Source of the DNA: Leptospira sp. GIMC2001
Lineage (GTDB): Bacteria; Spirochaetota; Leptospiria; Leptospirales; Leptospiraceae
Reading direction: 5' to 3'
Length of the DNA: 64,000 bases
NCBI RefSeq assembly: GCF_028462125.1
Contig: NZ_CP115468.1
Coordinates: 2,907,559 to 2,971,558 of the forward strand
In this document: piece after piece, positions 26,272 to 34,605 of the stretch
Numbering within the stretch: the stretch's first letter is position 1
Layout of the letters: every line of letters starts with the position of its first letter
The notes under the pieces: model-generated
Told to the model about the DNA's origin: nothing
Seen by the model: the letters and a program-made list of their open reading frames with translations, nothing else
Databases searched by the model: none
Position numbers and translations under genes: made by a program

Positions 26272-26841
26272 ATGAACGATAAGCCAAAAGAAAGAATCCT
26301 TGAAACCTCCCAGAGATTATTCTATATTCAAGGTTATGATGCAACTGGGATCAATCAAATCTTAGAAGAATCGGGCACTCACAAGAATAGTTTGTATAAA
26401 TATTTCCCGAGTAAAAAAGATTTAGGAATCGCATATTTGGAATCGCAAAAAATATCTATCCTTGATTTTGTAAAAAAATTGTCCCAACAGAATCCGAATT
26501 TAAAAGATTTTATTCGAACTTGGATTAATATGATACTCAGACAGACAAGATCTGATCAATTCATGGGATGCCCCTTTGCTAATTTCAGTTCTCAAACTCT
26601 ATCAGATAGAGAAAGTTTTCATGCAGTCTTAAAATCAGCATTGAATGATTGGATACAAATTATTGGGAAGTATTTTGAAGATTGCAAGAAAGATAGACAA
26701 TTGCCAGAAAGTATGGATCCTTACGATCTTGCTACTCAACTAATTTCTATTTATGAAGGAAATGTTCAAATGTATCTTATCTCTCATGACAAAAACTATA
26801 TCAAACGGATTGAGACTGATTTCCTCGCTAGGATAACTTAA
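26272..26841 (+). CDS. TetR-family transcriptional regulator
   Basis: The 189-residue regulator has the TetR helix-turn-helix at residues 5-52 (KERILETSQRLFYIQGYDAT, then HKNSLYKYFPSKKDLG). A ligand-binding domain follows containing MGCPFANFSSQT, a feature of the YxaF/LmrA-like subgroup in which the Cys may be reactive. It is divergent from the MDR dehydrogenase, with two TAGAC-type operators in the 203-bp spacer. It is probably a repressor of both directions that is released by a reactive small molecule. Confidence 0.88.
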   Translation: MNDKPKERILETSQRLFYIQGYDATGINQILEESGTHKNSLYKYFPSKKDLGIAYLESQKISILDFVKKLSQQNPNLKDFIRTWINMILRQTRSDQFMGCPFANFSSQTLSDRESFHAVLKSALNDWIQIIGKYFEDCKKDRQLPESMDPYDLATQLISIYEGNVQMYLISHDKNYIKRIETDFLARIT

Positions 26842-26899
26842 AATCCCCAATCCGTTTGCCGTTGTATATGAATATATGCTTATATATTAATATTTATTT

Positions 26900-27490
26900 T
26901 TACTGAGCTCGTTTAGGAAAGCAGCAGATTTTATTTAGAATTTCTGGAAACCAAAAATCGTTAGCTTCATTGCTTCGAAATGAGGGAAGGATCAAAGCTA
27001 GATGAGTTATTGCAATCACAATTGCACCTGGTAATAAATTTGTTGCGATAAAATAAACAATTCCCGATTGAATCACAATAGGAGAACTAGTCAATGACCA
27101 AGCCGAAAAATCTTTACTCACAACGTAAAAGGATAATGCAATTGTGTGGAGAGTTATTAGAATGCAATGAACCAAATATTCCATGGGTTCAAGTCCTCCC
27201 AGATTCTTTCGCGCATTCCTCTCTTCCCATATATCAATAAATTGAACGATAAGATCAGCTATAACAAGACCAAAAATTATTATAAATGCTATTCCACGGA
27301 TATCATAGAGATAAAGGCCGAATATCATTATGGGAAATAGCAATGCGCGAACTGTATGTAATTTGTGTTCATATAAACTCTGCTCGAATGCATACAATCT
27401 GTATTTCCAGAGATGGAAATATACCCCGTCTACAAATGCGAGCATCGAGTAGGCTCCTATAAAAATTGAAGAAATTTCTAGATTATTCAT
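26900..27490 (-). CDS. Hypothetical polytopic membrane protein, ArsR-linked
   Basis: The 196-residue protein has about six hydrophobic segments, including ISSIFIGAYSMLAFVDGVYF, IAFIIIFGLVIADLIVQFID and LPGAIVIAITHLALILPSF. Several conserved-looking His residues (FHLWKYRL, HKLHTVR, HCILITLHTIALS) could bind metal or haem. I do not recognise the family. The ATG at 27490 is chosen because GGGAG stands 5-6 nt upstream. It is divergent from an ArsR-type regulator and is probably its target. Confidence 0.65.
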   Translation of the reverse strand: MNNLEISSIFIGAYSMLAFVDGVYFHLWKYRLYAFEQSLYEHKLHTVRALLFPIMIFGLYLYDIRGIAFIIIFGLVIADLIVQFIDIWEERNARKNLGGLEPMEYLVHCILITLHTIALSFYVVSKDFSAWSLTSSPIVIQSGIVYFIATNLLPGAIVIAITHLALILPSFRSNEANDFWFPEILNKICCFPKRAQ

Positions 27491-27520
27491 ATTCACTCCC
27501 TTTGAGAAAACTTTGTTCCC

Positions 27521-27554
27521 AATATATGTATATGTGCACCTATATGCATATATT
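27521..27554. promoter_or_regulatory. Candidate ArsR operator
   Basis: A 34-bp imperfect inverted repeat with outer arms AATATATG and CATATATT lies 31 nt upstream of the membrane-protein start and 58 nt before the ArsR gene. ArsR-type repressors usually bind AT-rich dyads of this kind. Confidence 0.45.
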
Positions 27555-27611
27555 GTCAATATTAAAATAAAAAAAGATGACTAGTTTTTTTTAGGATAAA
27601 GGCTGGTCTGG

Positions 27612-27968
27612 ATGACGAAAAAATCAGCTATAAAGCTTTCAAAGGAAGAACTTAAGGAAAAGACACTAGCTAGCCTAAGCCAAGTCTTAGATGCGAAATT
27701 CTTAACGGCTTTATCTGAACCAAGTCGAGTTGATCTATTGAAGCAGGTTATTAGAATGGAGCGGGCTGATATATCTCAATTGAGTGAGAAATCTAGCCTA
27801 GATCGATCGGTAATTTCTCGTCACCTGAACATATTGTTCGAAGCGGGAATTCTTGGACGGATCAAGGAAGGTCGTCAAATGTTCTACTTCCTCAATCCAA
27901 CTGAGGCGATTCGCAAGCTGCGTTTGATACTCGAAAATATGGAAGAAATCATTCGATCATGCTGCTGA
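27612..27968 (+). CDS. ArsR-family transcriptional regulator
   Basis: The 118-residue protein has the ArsR winged-helix: LTALSEPSRVDLLKQVIRM, ADISQLSEKSSLDRSVISRH as the HTH, and GILGRIKEGRQMFYFLNP as the wing. The usual CVC metal motif of arsenic/cadmium sensors is absent. A C-terminal SCC pair could be reactive or metal-binding. It is divergent from a small membrane protein with an AT-rich palindrome between them. Confidence 0.85.
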   Translation: MTKKSAIKLSKEELKEKTLASLSQVLDAKFLTALSEPSRVDLLKQVIRMERADISQLSEKSSLDRSVISRHLNILFEAGILGRIKEGRQMFYFLNPTEAIRKLRLILENMEEIIRSCC

Positions 27969-28211
27969 GTCTCATTAACGGCACATGCTTACAAACAATA
28001 ACTATTTGTATTTAAGTGCAATATTTCATTTTTTTAGATTATTTTTCTGTTTTTTTGGAAATATTAAATAATCTAGCTGTTACATAAATTAGTGATTGCT
28101 AATAGTCAACAAATCAAATAGCCTATCATTTACAAAAAACTGAATGTATACATAAAGCTCAATAGGTAGAATTATTTATTTAGCGAGATTTTAGAATTAA
28201 GGAACCAATCA

Positions 28212-29411
28212 ATGCAGAAATTTAAATCGAAAAGAAATAATTCACAAAAACATGGATTTATATTTGTATTAACAACTCTCTCAATTTTAATATTTTTTGT
28301 TCATTGTAAACCCAGTGAATGGTTTGGAGCGAGATCTGAGTCCAATCCAGGAATAGTCGTGATTTTTACAAATGGAGAAGTGGAAATTATTCGGACACAT
28401 GCTGAGAAAACGGAAAGTATATCACCAAAACAAGGCATGGTACTTTTTGCGAATGACCAGATCAAGACAGGTTCCGGATCAATTGATCTACAAAGTCCGC
28501 AAGGAAATTTATTACGAATCAAAGCTTATACCAATCTAAAACTAGAATCTTTGGGAGCAGCAAATTCTGGACAAACTACCGTCAATATCAGTTGGGGAGA
28601 ATTATTAGTAAAAACCAAAAAATTGAAATCAAACGATGATTTTCAAGTAAAAACTCCAACCGCTGTTGCGGGAGTTAGAGGAACTACGTTTAGCGTCGAA
28701 CTAGAAAAAGATAAAATCCCGAAAATAAAAGTTTTTGAAGGATCCGTTGCTATATCTTTTCGAATGGATGAACTCAAAGAAATTCAAAAAGATCCATTAG
28801 AAAAAGAAAGCTATGAGAAATTAATATCATTGCTTGAATCGAAGGAAGTGATTCTTGGAGCAACAGAAGAGTCTCAGATCAATCCGACCTTTCACGAAAT
28901 TTTTCATCTAATCAATTATAAAAAAGATGGTGAGCTTCCTAGTATAGAGAAAATCGATAAGTTAGTGACTGATAGCGACAACTTGTTACAGAAATCAAAT
29001 TTTGAAATTACTCCGCAGAAACAGGCGGAAGTCGAGACCTTAGTTCCAACCAGAGAAGAATTAATAACCGAATCAATTGCAAATCAAGAAATAAAAGACG
29101 AATCAAAATCCGAAGAAATAGAAAACAAAATTGCTGCCAATCATAAAGAAGAAATGGAAAATGCAATTGGGAATATTGAAACCAGAGCGAATGAAAAGAA
29201 ACTTGAATCTGAGAAAGACATTCAGAACTACTACAGTATATTAGAAATAGTAAATATGTCTAACGGTGAGAAATTATCGGGTGCAATTATTACTCAGATC
29301 GGCGATACAATCATTCTGCATTCAACCAAAGGAACAACTCGACTCGAGCTATCAGATATCGAATTTGTTGAATACAAAAGTTTTAAACTACAGACTAAAA
29401 CTAAAAAATAA
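28212..29411 (+). CDS. FecR-domain lipoprotein
   Basis: The 399-residue protein starts with a signal peptide (FIFVLTTLSILIFFVHC) whose Cys fits a lipobox. A FecR domain at about 55-180 follows, with the hallmark TPTAVAGVRGTTFSVELE. The middle (about 260-340) is a charged, Glu/Lys-rich coiled region. The C-terminus (about 345-395; MSNGEKLSGAIITQIGDTII) looks like a small SH3-like fold. No ECF sigma or TonB receptor gene is adjacent, so it is not a classical FecR anti-sigma. A structural or surface role is more likely. AAGGA lies 8 nt before the ATG. The preceding 243 bp is an AT-rich spacer. Confidence 0.78.
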   Translation: MQKFKSKRNNSQKHGFIFVLTTLSILIFFVHCKPSEWFGARSESNPGIVVIFTNGEVEIIRTHAEKTESISPKQGMVLFANDQIKTGSGSIDLQSPQGNLLRIKAYTNLKLESLGAANSGQTTVNISWGELLVKTKKLKSNDDFQVKTPTAVAGVRGTTFSVELEKDKIPKIKVFEGSVAISFRMDELKEIQKDPLEKESYEKLISLLESKEVILGATEESQINPTFHEIFHLINYKKDGELPSIEKIDKLVTDSDNLLQKSNFEITPQKQAEVETLVPTREELITESIANQEIKDESKSEEIENKIAANHKEEMENAIGNIETRANEKKLESEKDIQNYYSILEIVNMSNGEKLSGAIITQIGDTIILHSTKGTTRLELSDIEFVEYKSFKLQTKTKK

Positions 29412-29455
29412 AACTTTAGTGATTAGTTAATATTCGAATTTGTTCATTGAAAATC

Positions 29456-29485
29456 GTTACTTTAGAGAATGTTACTTTAGAGAAT
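29456..29485 (+). repeat. Tandem duplication of a 15-bp unit
   Basis: GTTACTTTAGAGAAT occurs twice in direct tandem, 45 nt after the FecR-protein stop and directly before a hairpin. It looks like a recent slippage duplication. Confidence 0.8.
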
Positions 29486-29486
29486 C

Positions 29487-29509
29487 GTTGAGCATGAAAA
29501 TTGCTCAAC
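29487..29509 (+). terminator. Hairpin downstream of the FecR-domain gene
   Basis: GTTGAGCA pairs with TGCTCAAC across a 7-nt loop. It is followed by ACATTTATC and not a clear T-run, so termination efficiency may be low. It lies between convergent genes. Confidence 0.4.
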
Positions 29510-29556
29510 ACATTTATCGAGGGTCTTACGTTTATTAGATTCAGAAATTTCAGAAC

Positions 29557-30339
29557 CTAAATCGGATTAAGTTTCTTATCAAGAACATAGACTCGGTAGT
29601 CTCGCACAACCCAGACCCAGATCCCAATAAACATTGCAGTTGCAATCCATGCTCCTAAATTTGAAGCAGGAATAAGAAAGAAGTCCACTACGCCGTGTTG
29701 CATAACAGCAAGGAAAAAAGCAAAGCCTACAAGCCCGCGTCTGCTAGAAATACTTGGAATGGAATTTGACTTTAACAAAAACAATGCGAAGCATAGATTG
29801 ATTAGCATATGAATATTGGAAGAATGGATTGTTCGTCCGATATAGGTTTCAAATCTCTTTTCTGGAACTTCACTAAATATATAGTATGAATTTTCTATAA
29901 AAGCAAAACCAAGTGCTGTAAATCCTGCCGCCGGAACAATTCCTTTATTCCAAGTTTTATCTGGATTTCTCAAAAGAAAAAAACCAATCAACAGAATAAA
30001 ACTAATCTTGAATGCTTCTTCAACCATTCCAGCTTGAATAAATGCTAGATGTATAGTCTGAGTAAGAAGAGATTTTGGTTTTTTGGCTTTGATTTCTACT
30101 TGTGGCCATATGATAGGATTTACTTCTAAGATGAGATAGGTCGAAAGAATTCCTGCAAGAAAACATAAAGCAGAGACCATCAAAACTCGTAAAAATGAAA
30201 TTTGCTTTGTTGTATTTTGATCTATTGATAAACTATTTCCAAAACTTTTTGGATAAGTTGCAATTAGTACATATGCCCAGGGCAATATGGAAAAGAATCC
30301 CCAAACTAAAGCGGTTATTGTTAGATCTTCAAATTTCAT
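29557..30339 (-). CDS. PrsW-like intramembrane glutamic protease
   Basis: A 260-residue polytopic protein of the PrsW/CAAX-protease-like group. The diagnostic motifs are present: EE in AGMVEEAFKISF, E..Y in LGFAFIENSYYIF, the His in SSNIHMLINL, and MQHGVVDFFLI. Family members cleave membrane proteins; PrsW of Bacillus cuts the anti-sigma RsiW. The ATG at 30339 is fixed by GGAGGAG upstream. It overlaps the stop of the TonB-like gene as ATGA, so the two proteins are made together and the upstream protein, or something bound to it, is an attractive substrate. The catalytic prediction is good; the substrate is inference. Confidence 0.82.
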   Translation of the reverse strand: MKFEDLTITALVWGFFSILPWAYVLIATYPKSFGNSLSIDQNTTKQISFLRVLMVSALCFLAGILSTYLILEVNPIIWPQVEIKAKKPKSLLTQTIHLAFIQAGMVEEAFKISFILLIGFFLLRNPDKTWNKGIVPAAGFTALGFAFIENSYYIFSEVPEKRFETYIGRTIHSSNIHMLINLCFALFLLKSNSIPSISSRRGLVGFAFFLAVMQHGVVDFFLIPASNLGAWIATAMFIGIWVWVVRDYRVYVLDKKLNPI

Positions 30340-32030
30340 TCGATCTCCTCCATGTATCGTCCATCGAAATGAGTAACCATTTCTTTTTGAAGTGGAGTTG
30401 GCATAGCATCTGGATCTAATGTTCCATTCCAAAAAAGCTCGGTTACACGAATATCATTTCCGTTTTTGGATGGAGGCGACATCAAGGGTGATAGTCCTTC
30501 AATTAGTTCAATTGTAAGTAAATCTTGATCTGGATATTCCGAACCTTCGACAATTTCTACATCCTCCACATAACCATCGCTAGTGATAGTATATGCAACA
30601 ACGGACGAATACGGTTTAGGAGCTCTTCTCCAATAGTCTAGATAACTTTCTGGTCCACGCATCTTCGCTGAAATATAATTAGAATATGTAGCTGGAACTT
30701 TCTTTCCTTTGATTTTTTTTACATAACCTTTAACGGGTCCATTGTCGGATACTTTCTCATCAGAGATTTTCTCACCTTGCTCTTGGTTCGGCGTTTCGGT
30801 TCCCGTTATCACACCACCGTTCAAGTCTTCCACTGAATCTGGAATATTCGGATCAATAAAATAGAATTCAAGATTTTCCGGTTGAAAGTGTTTTGCCTGG
30901 TCTTTCTTCGAATCTGATGGCTTCTGCCTCTGCAATGTAAAAGGTATTATTACAAGGATCACAAGAAAGATTAAATGAACCAAAAGAGATATGGGTAGAT
31001 GATTCATAAATCCAATACGAAGTGAATTTCTCTGAGGCTCCCTATCAAATCTCAAATTTTGAAAATACTGGATTAGTAGAAATTTAGAGAAAACATAAAT
31101 CGCAATCACGAGACTAGCGAATATAATTATATACTTATAGCTGCTTGCTTTGAGAAAAAATTCTTTATCTGGAATTCCAGGCTTGAGTCCCCATGATGCA
31201 AGGAATTGAATTCCAAGTATGGGGCTTTCTTTTGCAAAATACGCAACTCCAAAAATAAATATGGAAATAAGAAAAATGAATAATAAAGGAAAACCTTTCC
31301 AGAAATCGCCAGCATAGATATGTCCCCAACCTGGTAAAAAATAATCACGCAATCGTGCTGATTTATAAACTTCTTTAGTCAGTTCCGGACTGGGCTTATC
31401 AAGATTATGAACTTTTGCGAGGAATACTCTTCGCTTATAAAAACCAACTGACAGTCTTCTAAACAAGGTCGTGAGTACAGCAAATGGTCTTCCCCCGGAA
31501 AACCAAGAATGCACCATGCCTAAAGAAAGAATGTAGACTGCAAGCAATTCCTTCTCTCTTCCCATGGGTGCAAAAATATTGGTAAAGAATAATCCTTTTT
31601 CATAGATTGTAGATAACATAGATAATACGGAAGCAATAAGCCAAACTAGTAGAACCCAGCTGATTCGAGTCATTTTGTTCTGCTTCAATCGAATCCGAGT
31701 TTTTAAAGATGAGCGTTTAATCTCAAACAATGAGTAAGAGTAATTGATTAGTAGAAAAAGCAAACCAACAAGATAAGCAAAACCTATCCAAGATTCTGAA
31801 CCAGACTCTACATCGCCAAAGATTCGCGTCTCCCAACTCATTCCTAGCAATGAAGAAAGTTCCAAACCATAAAATAGAATAAATATAAAAATATGCAAAA
31901 CTATCAAAGTAAAACTTTGAGATCGTAATTTCTGATCTTTTCCAAAAATTACCCATACGCCGAGCGGAAAAAAAATTCCCAGATGGAGAAAAGGGCTCAT
32001 CCAAAGTAAGATACTTACTGCTCGTTTCAT
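30336..32030 (-). CDS. Polytopic membrane protein with TonB-like C-terminal domain
   Basis: The 564-residue protein has about nine transmembrane segments in its first 345 residues. These include a PGWGHIYAGDFWKGFPLLF segment that resembles TM2/DUF5683 modules. A further helix, ISLLVHLIFLVILVIIPFTL, with a His like TonB anchors, is followed by a charged linker and a C-terminal domain at about 460-545 (SSVVAYTITSDGYVEDVEIV, then DLLTIELIEGLSP). That domain has the TonB_C beta-alpha-beta look. Ordinary TonB has one helix, so this would be a fusion. The start ATG at 32030 is one of two; an upstream ATG at 32096 adds 22 residues and would overlap glyS promoter DNA. The PrsW-like gene follows with a 4-base overlap. 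Confidence 0.65.
   Translation of the reverse strand: MKRAVSILLWMSPFLHLGIFFPLGVWVIFGKDQKLRSQSFTLIVLHIFIFILFYGLELSSLLGMSWETRIFGDVESGSESWIGFAYLVGLLFLLINYSYSLFEIKRSSLKTRIRLKQNKMTRISWVLLVWLIASVLSMLSTIYEKGLFFTNIFAPMGREKELLAVYILSLGMVHSWFSGGRPFAVLTTLFRRLSVGFYKRRVFLAKVHNLDKPSPELTKEVYKSARLRDYFLPGWGHIYAGDFWKGFPLLFIFLISIFIFGVAYFAKESPILGIQFLASWGLKPGIPDKEFFLKASSYKYIIIFASLVIAIYVFSKFLLIQYFQNLRFDREPQRNSLRIGFMNHLPISLLVHLIFLVILVIIPFTLQRQKPSDSKKDQAKHFQPENLEFYFIDPNIPDSVEDLNGGVITGTETPNQEQGEKISDEKVSDNGPVKGYVKKIKGKKVPATYSNYISAKMRGPESYLDYWRRAPKPYSSVVAYTITSDGYVEDVEIVEGSEYPDQDLLTIELIEGLSPLMSPPSKNGNDIRVTELFWNGTLDPDAMPTPLQKEMVTHFDGRYMEEIE
30345..30351 (-). promoter_or_regulatory. Ribosome binding site deciding the PrsW-like start
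   Basis: GGAGGAG lies within the last codons of the upstream gene, 5 nt before the ATG at 30337-30339. It rules out the open but unsupported upstream extension. Confidence 0.8.
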
Positions 32031-32110
32031 AATGCCATCATCTGCTACGGGAAGTGTATTCCAAGAAAATTCTTTTCCTTTTCGGAGAATCTTCAAATCA
32101 TGACAGTCGT

Positions 32111-33508
32111 ATGGCCAAGGAAAACATTAAAGAAGATTCTTCACTCAAACAAATCGTATCCCTCGCAAAACGTCGTGGTTTTGTATTTGGAGGCTCAGAA
32201 ATCTACGGAGGTCTTTCGAACACTTTTGATTACGGACCCCAAGGAATCGAAATTTTATTAAACCTCAAGAAACTATGGTGGCAGTATTTTGTTCACAAAC
32301 GAGACGATGTTCTTGGCTTAGATTCGTCTATTTTGCTTCACCCAAAAGTTTGGGAGGCATCTGGTCACGTTTCCAATTTCAATGATCCATTGATGGATTG
32401 CAAAAGCTGCAGAAGTCGCTTCAGGGTTGATAAATTCTTAGAAGATAAGAAAGGGGAAAATTTCTGTGTAGGAAAATCTTTAGATGAGATGACACAGATC
32501 ATTTTAGAAGAGAATTATAAATGTCCAAACTGTGGTTCGGAAAAAACTTTTACCCCAGCCCGCCAATTCAATCTTATGTTCAAGACTTCTCATGGTGCGT
32601 CTGAAGAAGATGCAACCGAAATCTATCTGAGACCAGAAACTGCACAGGGAATTTTTATTAACTTTAAAAATGTATCTCAGATTTCTCGCAGGAAAATTCC
32701 ATTTGGAATCGCTCAGATAGGAAAGTCTTTTCGAAATGAAATCATGGCTCGTCAATTTATTTTCAGAACTCGCGAGTTCGAACAGATGGAGATGGAGTTT
32801 TTCTGTGAGCCTGGCACCCAAGGGAAATGGTTCAGCCATTGGGTTGATTATTGTATGACATGGCTTATCAATGTTGTTGGCCTAAAGCCGGATAGCATTC
32901 GAATCCGTGACCATGATCCAGAAGAACTCTCGCATTACAGTGACAAGACGTCAGATATTGAATTCAAATACCCATTCGGTTGGGGAGAGCTTTGGGGCAT
33001 TGCTTCAAGAACCGATTTCGATCTTACACAACACGAGAAATTCTCTGGAGAAGATTTGAAATATATTGATCAAGAAAATAAAAAGAAGTTCCTTCCATAT
33101 GTGGTTGAGCCTGCACTCGGACTGAATCGACTTTTTCTTGCAGTTCTTGCTGATGCCTATGAAGAAGAAAAATTAGAAGATGGTGATATTCGAACAGTGT
33201 TACATCTTCATCCAAAAGTTGCACCTGTCAAAATAGGGATTTTCCCACTTATGAAGAAAGATGGACTAGCGGAAAAGGCCAAAGAAATATATGACTCTCT
33301 TTCAGAACATTGGTATTGTGAATACGATGAAGGTGGCGCAATAGGCAAGCGATACAGAAGGCAAGATGAAATCGGAACTCCATTCTGTATAACAATTGAT
33401 TATAACACAATGGAAGACAATACAGTGACGGTTCGAGAAAGAGATACAATGAATCAAGACAGGATTCCAGTAACTTCTCTCAAATCTTATTTTATTGAGA
33501 AATTGTAA
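32111..33508 (+). CDS. glyS: Glycyl-tRNA synthetase (dimeric, class II)
   Basis: The 465-residue enzyme is the eukaryote-like alpha2 type: IVSLAKRRGFVFGGSEIYGG and NTFDYGPQGIEIL at the N-terminus. It carries a zinc-ribbon-like CKSC...CPNC pair, motif 2 around SFRNEIMARQFIFRTREFEQ, and motif 3 in EPALGLNRLFLAVL, with the anticodon domain at the end (KVAPVKIGIFPLM). It charges tRNA-Gly. The ATG at 32111 gives the usual N-terminal length; an upstream frame is open to 32054 without support. It is divergent from the TonB-like gene, with an 80-bp gap. Confidence 0.95.
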   Translation: MAKENIKEDSSLKQIVSLAKRRGFVFGGSEIYGGLSNTFDYGPQGIEILLNLKKLWWQYFVHKRDDVLGLDSSILLHPKVWEASGHVSNFNDPLMDCKSCRSRFRVDKFLEDKKGENFCVGKSLDEMTQIILEENYKCPNCGSEKTFTPARQFNLMFKTSHGASEEDATEIYLRPETAQGIFINFKNVSQISRRKIPFGIAQIGKSFRNEIMARQFIFRTREFEQMEMEFFCEPGTQGKWFSHWVDYCMTWLINVVGLKPDSIRIRDHDPEELSHYSDKTSDIEFKYPFGWGELWGIASRTDFDLTQHEKFSGEDLKYIDQENKKKFLPYVVEPALGLNRLFLAVLADAYEEEKLEDGDIRTVLHLHPKVAPVKIGIFPLMKKDGLAEKAKEIYDSLSEHWYCEYDEGGAIGKRYRRQDEIGTPFCITIDYNTMEDNTVTVRERDTMNQDRIPVTSLKSYFIEKL

Positions 33509-33553
33509 ACTGAGTCTGAATAACCAACTCAGTTAAATGGACAAATTGAATCT

Positions 33554-34033
33554 ATGCCTATAGTTGACCTTAGCGCGGAGGATCGAGAAGAAGCGATTGA
33601 ATTGGTTGGTCAGTTTTTTCGCAAGATCAACTCTCTCGATCTGGACGGTCTGTTCCAGATTCGACCAAGAGCTGCAACCAAATTTGTAGACATTTACTTG
33701 AAGTTAGCTGGAACAGATAAGGTTGTTTTTCGTGGATTCCGAACAGAGGATTCCGAATTGGTCTCGCTAATTATAGCTCGAGTAGAAGATAAACCTTTTC
33801 TAGTTGAAGAAAAAACTCTCTATATTGATATTGCGGTCACAAAGAATGGCCGAAAAAAAAATGGATATATGAGTTTGCTAATAGACTCAGTCTCAGATTG
33901 GGCCAAATCAAATGGTATTCAATCTCTGGAACTTAGAGCTATTGCAGCCAATCAAGAAGCAATGGATTATTGGCGTTCTAAAGGGTTTCAAGAATTCTAT
34001 GTTCGATTTCGAAAAAAATTGATAAATGAATAA
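33554..34033 (+). CDS. GNAT-family N-acetyltransferase
   Basis: The 159-residue protein has a GNAT core. A central beta strand (LYIDIAVTKNGRKKNGYMSL) leads into the acetyl-CoA loop region, followed by SVSDWAKSNGIQSLELRAI and NQEAMDYWRSKGFQEF, which is the conserved C-terminal part. The canonical Q/RxxGxG/A loop is modified to GRKKNGY. Substrate unknown. It lies 45 nt after glyS and may be cotranscribed. Confidence 0.75.
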   Translation: MPIVDLSAEDREEAIELVGQFFRKINSLDLDGLFQIRPRAATKFVDIYLKLAGTDKVVFRGFRTEDSELVSLIIARVEDKPFLVEEKTLYIDIAVTKNGRKKNGYMSLLIDSVSDWAKSNGIQSLELRAIAANQEAMDYWRSKGFQEFYVRFRKKLINE

Positions 34034-34079
34034 TTGAATAAAAAAATGTTTTCTTTTTCATTATTACCCCTTCACATGG

Positions 34080-34364
34080 TTGTATATGGAATGGGAAAAG
34101 GTATTAAGAGACGCTGTTCAAGGGAATTCAATTAAGGAACTCCATCTCAGAAAAGTTCCTACACTGAAGACTTGTGATGATTGGAACAAGGTAACAGAAT
34201 TAGGAATGGTTGATCACAAGACCAAATATGCCTACTATAAAGGTGGCTTAGTCAAATACGGAGATCGACTTTTCTTCGTCAGTGAAGAAAGACTCGAAGC
34301 TGTCTCCAACTTCCGCAAATGGAATTTTAAGACCAAGATCAAAATCACAGATATTGATAAATAA
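34080..34364 (+). CDS. Hypothetical protein (94 aa)
   Basis: I do not recognise this 94-residue basic protein (MEWEKVLRDAVQGNSIKELH, then TKYAYYKGGLVKYGDRLFFV). It has no signal peptide. A TTG at 34080 or an ATG at 34086 could start it; the ribosome binding site is poor. It follows the GNAT gene by 46 nt and a hairpin follows it. Confidence 0.5.
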   Translation: MYMEWEKVLRDAVQGNSIKELHLRKVPTLKTCDDWNKVTELGMVDHKTKYAYYKGGLVKYGDRLFFVSEERLEAVSNFRKWNFKTKIKITDIDK

Positions 34365-34378
34365 GCTGATTCTGAAAC

Positions 34379-34401
34379 AGACTTCCATTTCTTGGAAGTC
34401 T
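34379..34401 (+). terminator. Hairpin downstream of the 94-aa gene
   Basis: AGACTTCCA pairs with TGGAAGTCT over a 5-nt loop, 14 nt after the stop. The following ATCCTTCC is only weakly T-rich, so this is a probable but not textbook terminator. Confidence 0.55.
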
Positions 34402-34534
34402 ATCCTTCCAAATATTTAAAATACAACCAAAATTTCTTGAACTGTCCCCTAATGGACTGATCAACTCAATTGCCCTTGAGAATAGAGGAATACCTATAAT
34501 TTCTAATATGCTGATTGGTTAAAGAATTAGAACA

Positions 34535-34574
34535 GGATGGGATGGGATGGGATGGGTTGGGTTGGGTTGGGTGG
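34535..34574 (+). repeat. G-tract pentamer repeat (potential G-quadruplex)
   Basis: Seven GGG runs occur at an exact 5-nt period, separated first by AT (three times) and then by TT. The plus strand could form a G-quadruplex; the minus strand is C-rich. It abuts the hairpin repeat copy 2 and lies between convergent genes. Confidence 0.85.
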
Positions 34575-34580
34575 ACGAAC

Positions 34581-34594
34581 GGGGCTTAAGCCCC
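34581..34594 (-). repeat. CTTAAG-centred hairpin repeat, copy 2
   Basis: A 14-bp perfect palindrome, GGGGCTTAAGCCCC. On the minus strand it begins 11 nt after the stop of the 664-residue gene and is followed by GTTCGTCCACCC and the C-rich complement of the G-tract repeat. Confidence 0.8.
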
Positions 34595-34605
34595 TCCCTC
34601 TCTGA

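Noticed and set aside
26872..26889. Perfect AT-only inverted repeat AATATAT-GCTT-ATATATT as a second ArsR site
   Set aside because: It lies between two convergent stop codons, not at a promoter. A weak terminator or chance in AT-rich DNA is simpler.
28212..29411. FecR protein as anti-sigma regulator of iron uptake
   Set aside because: It has a lipoprotein signal, no cytoplasmic anti-sigma segment, and no sigma factor or TonB receptor next to it.
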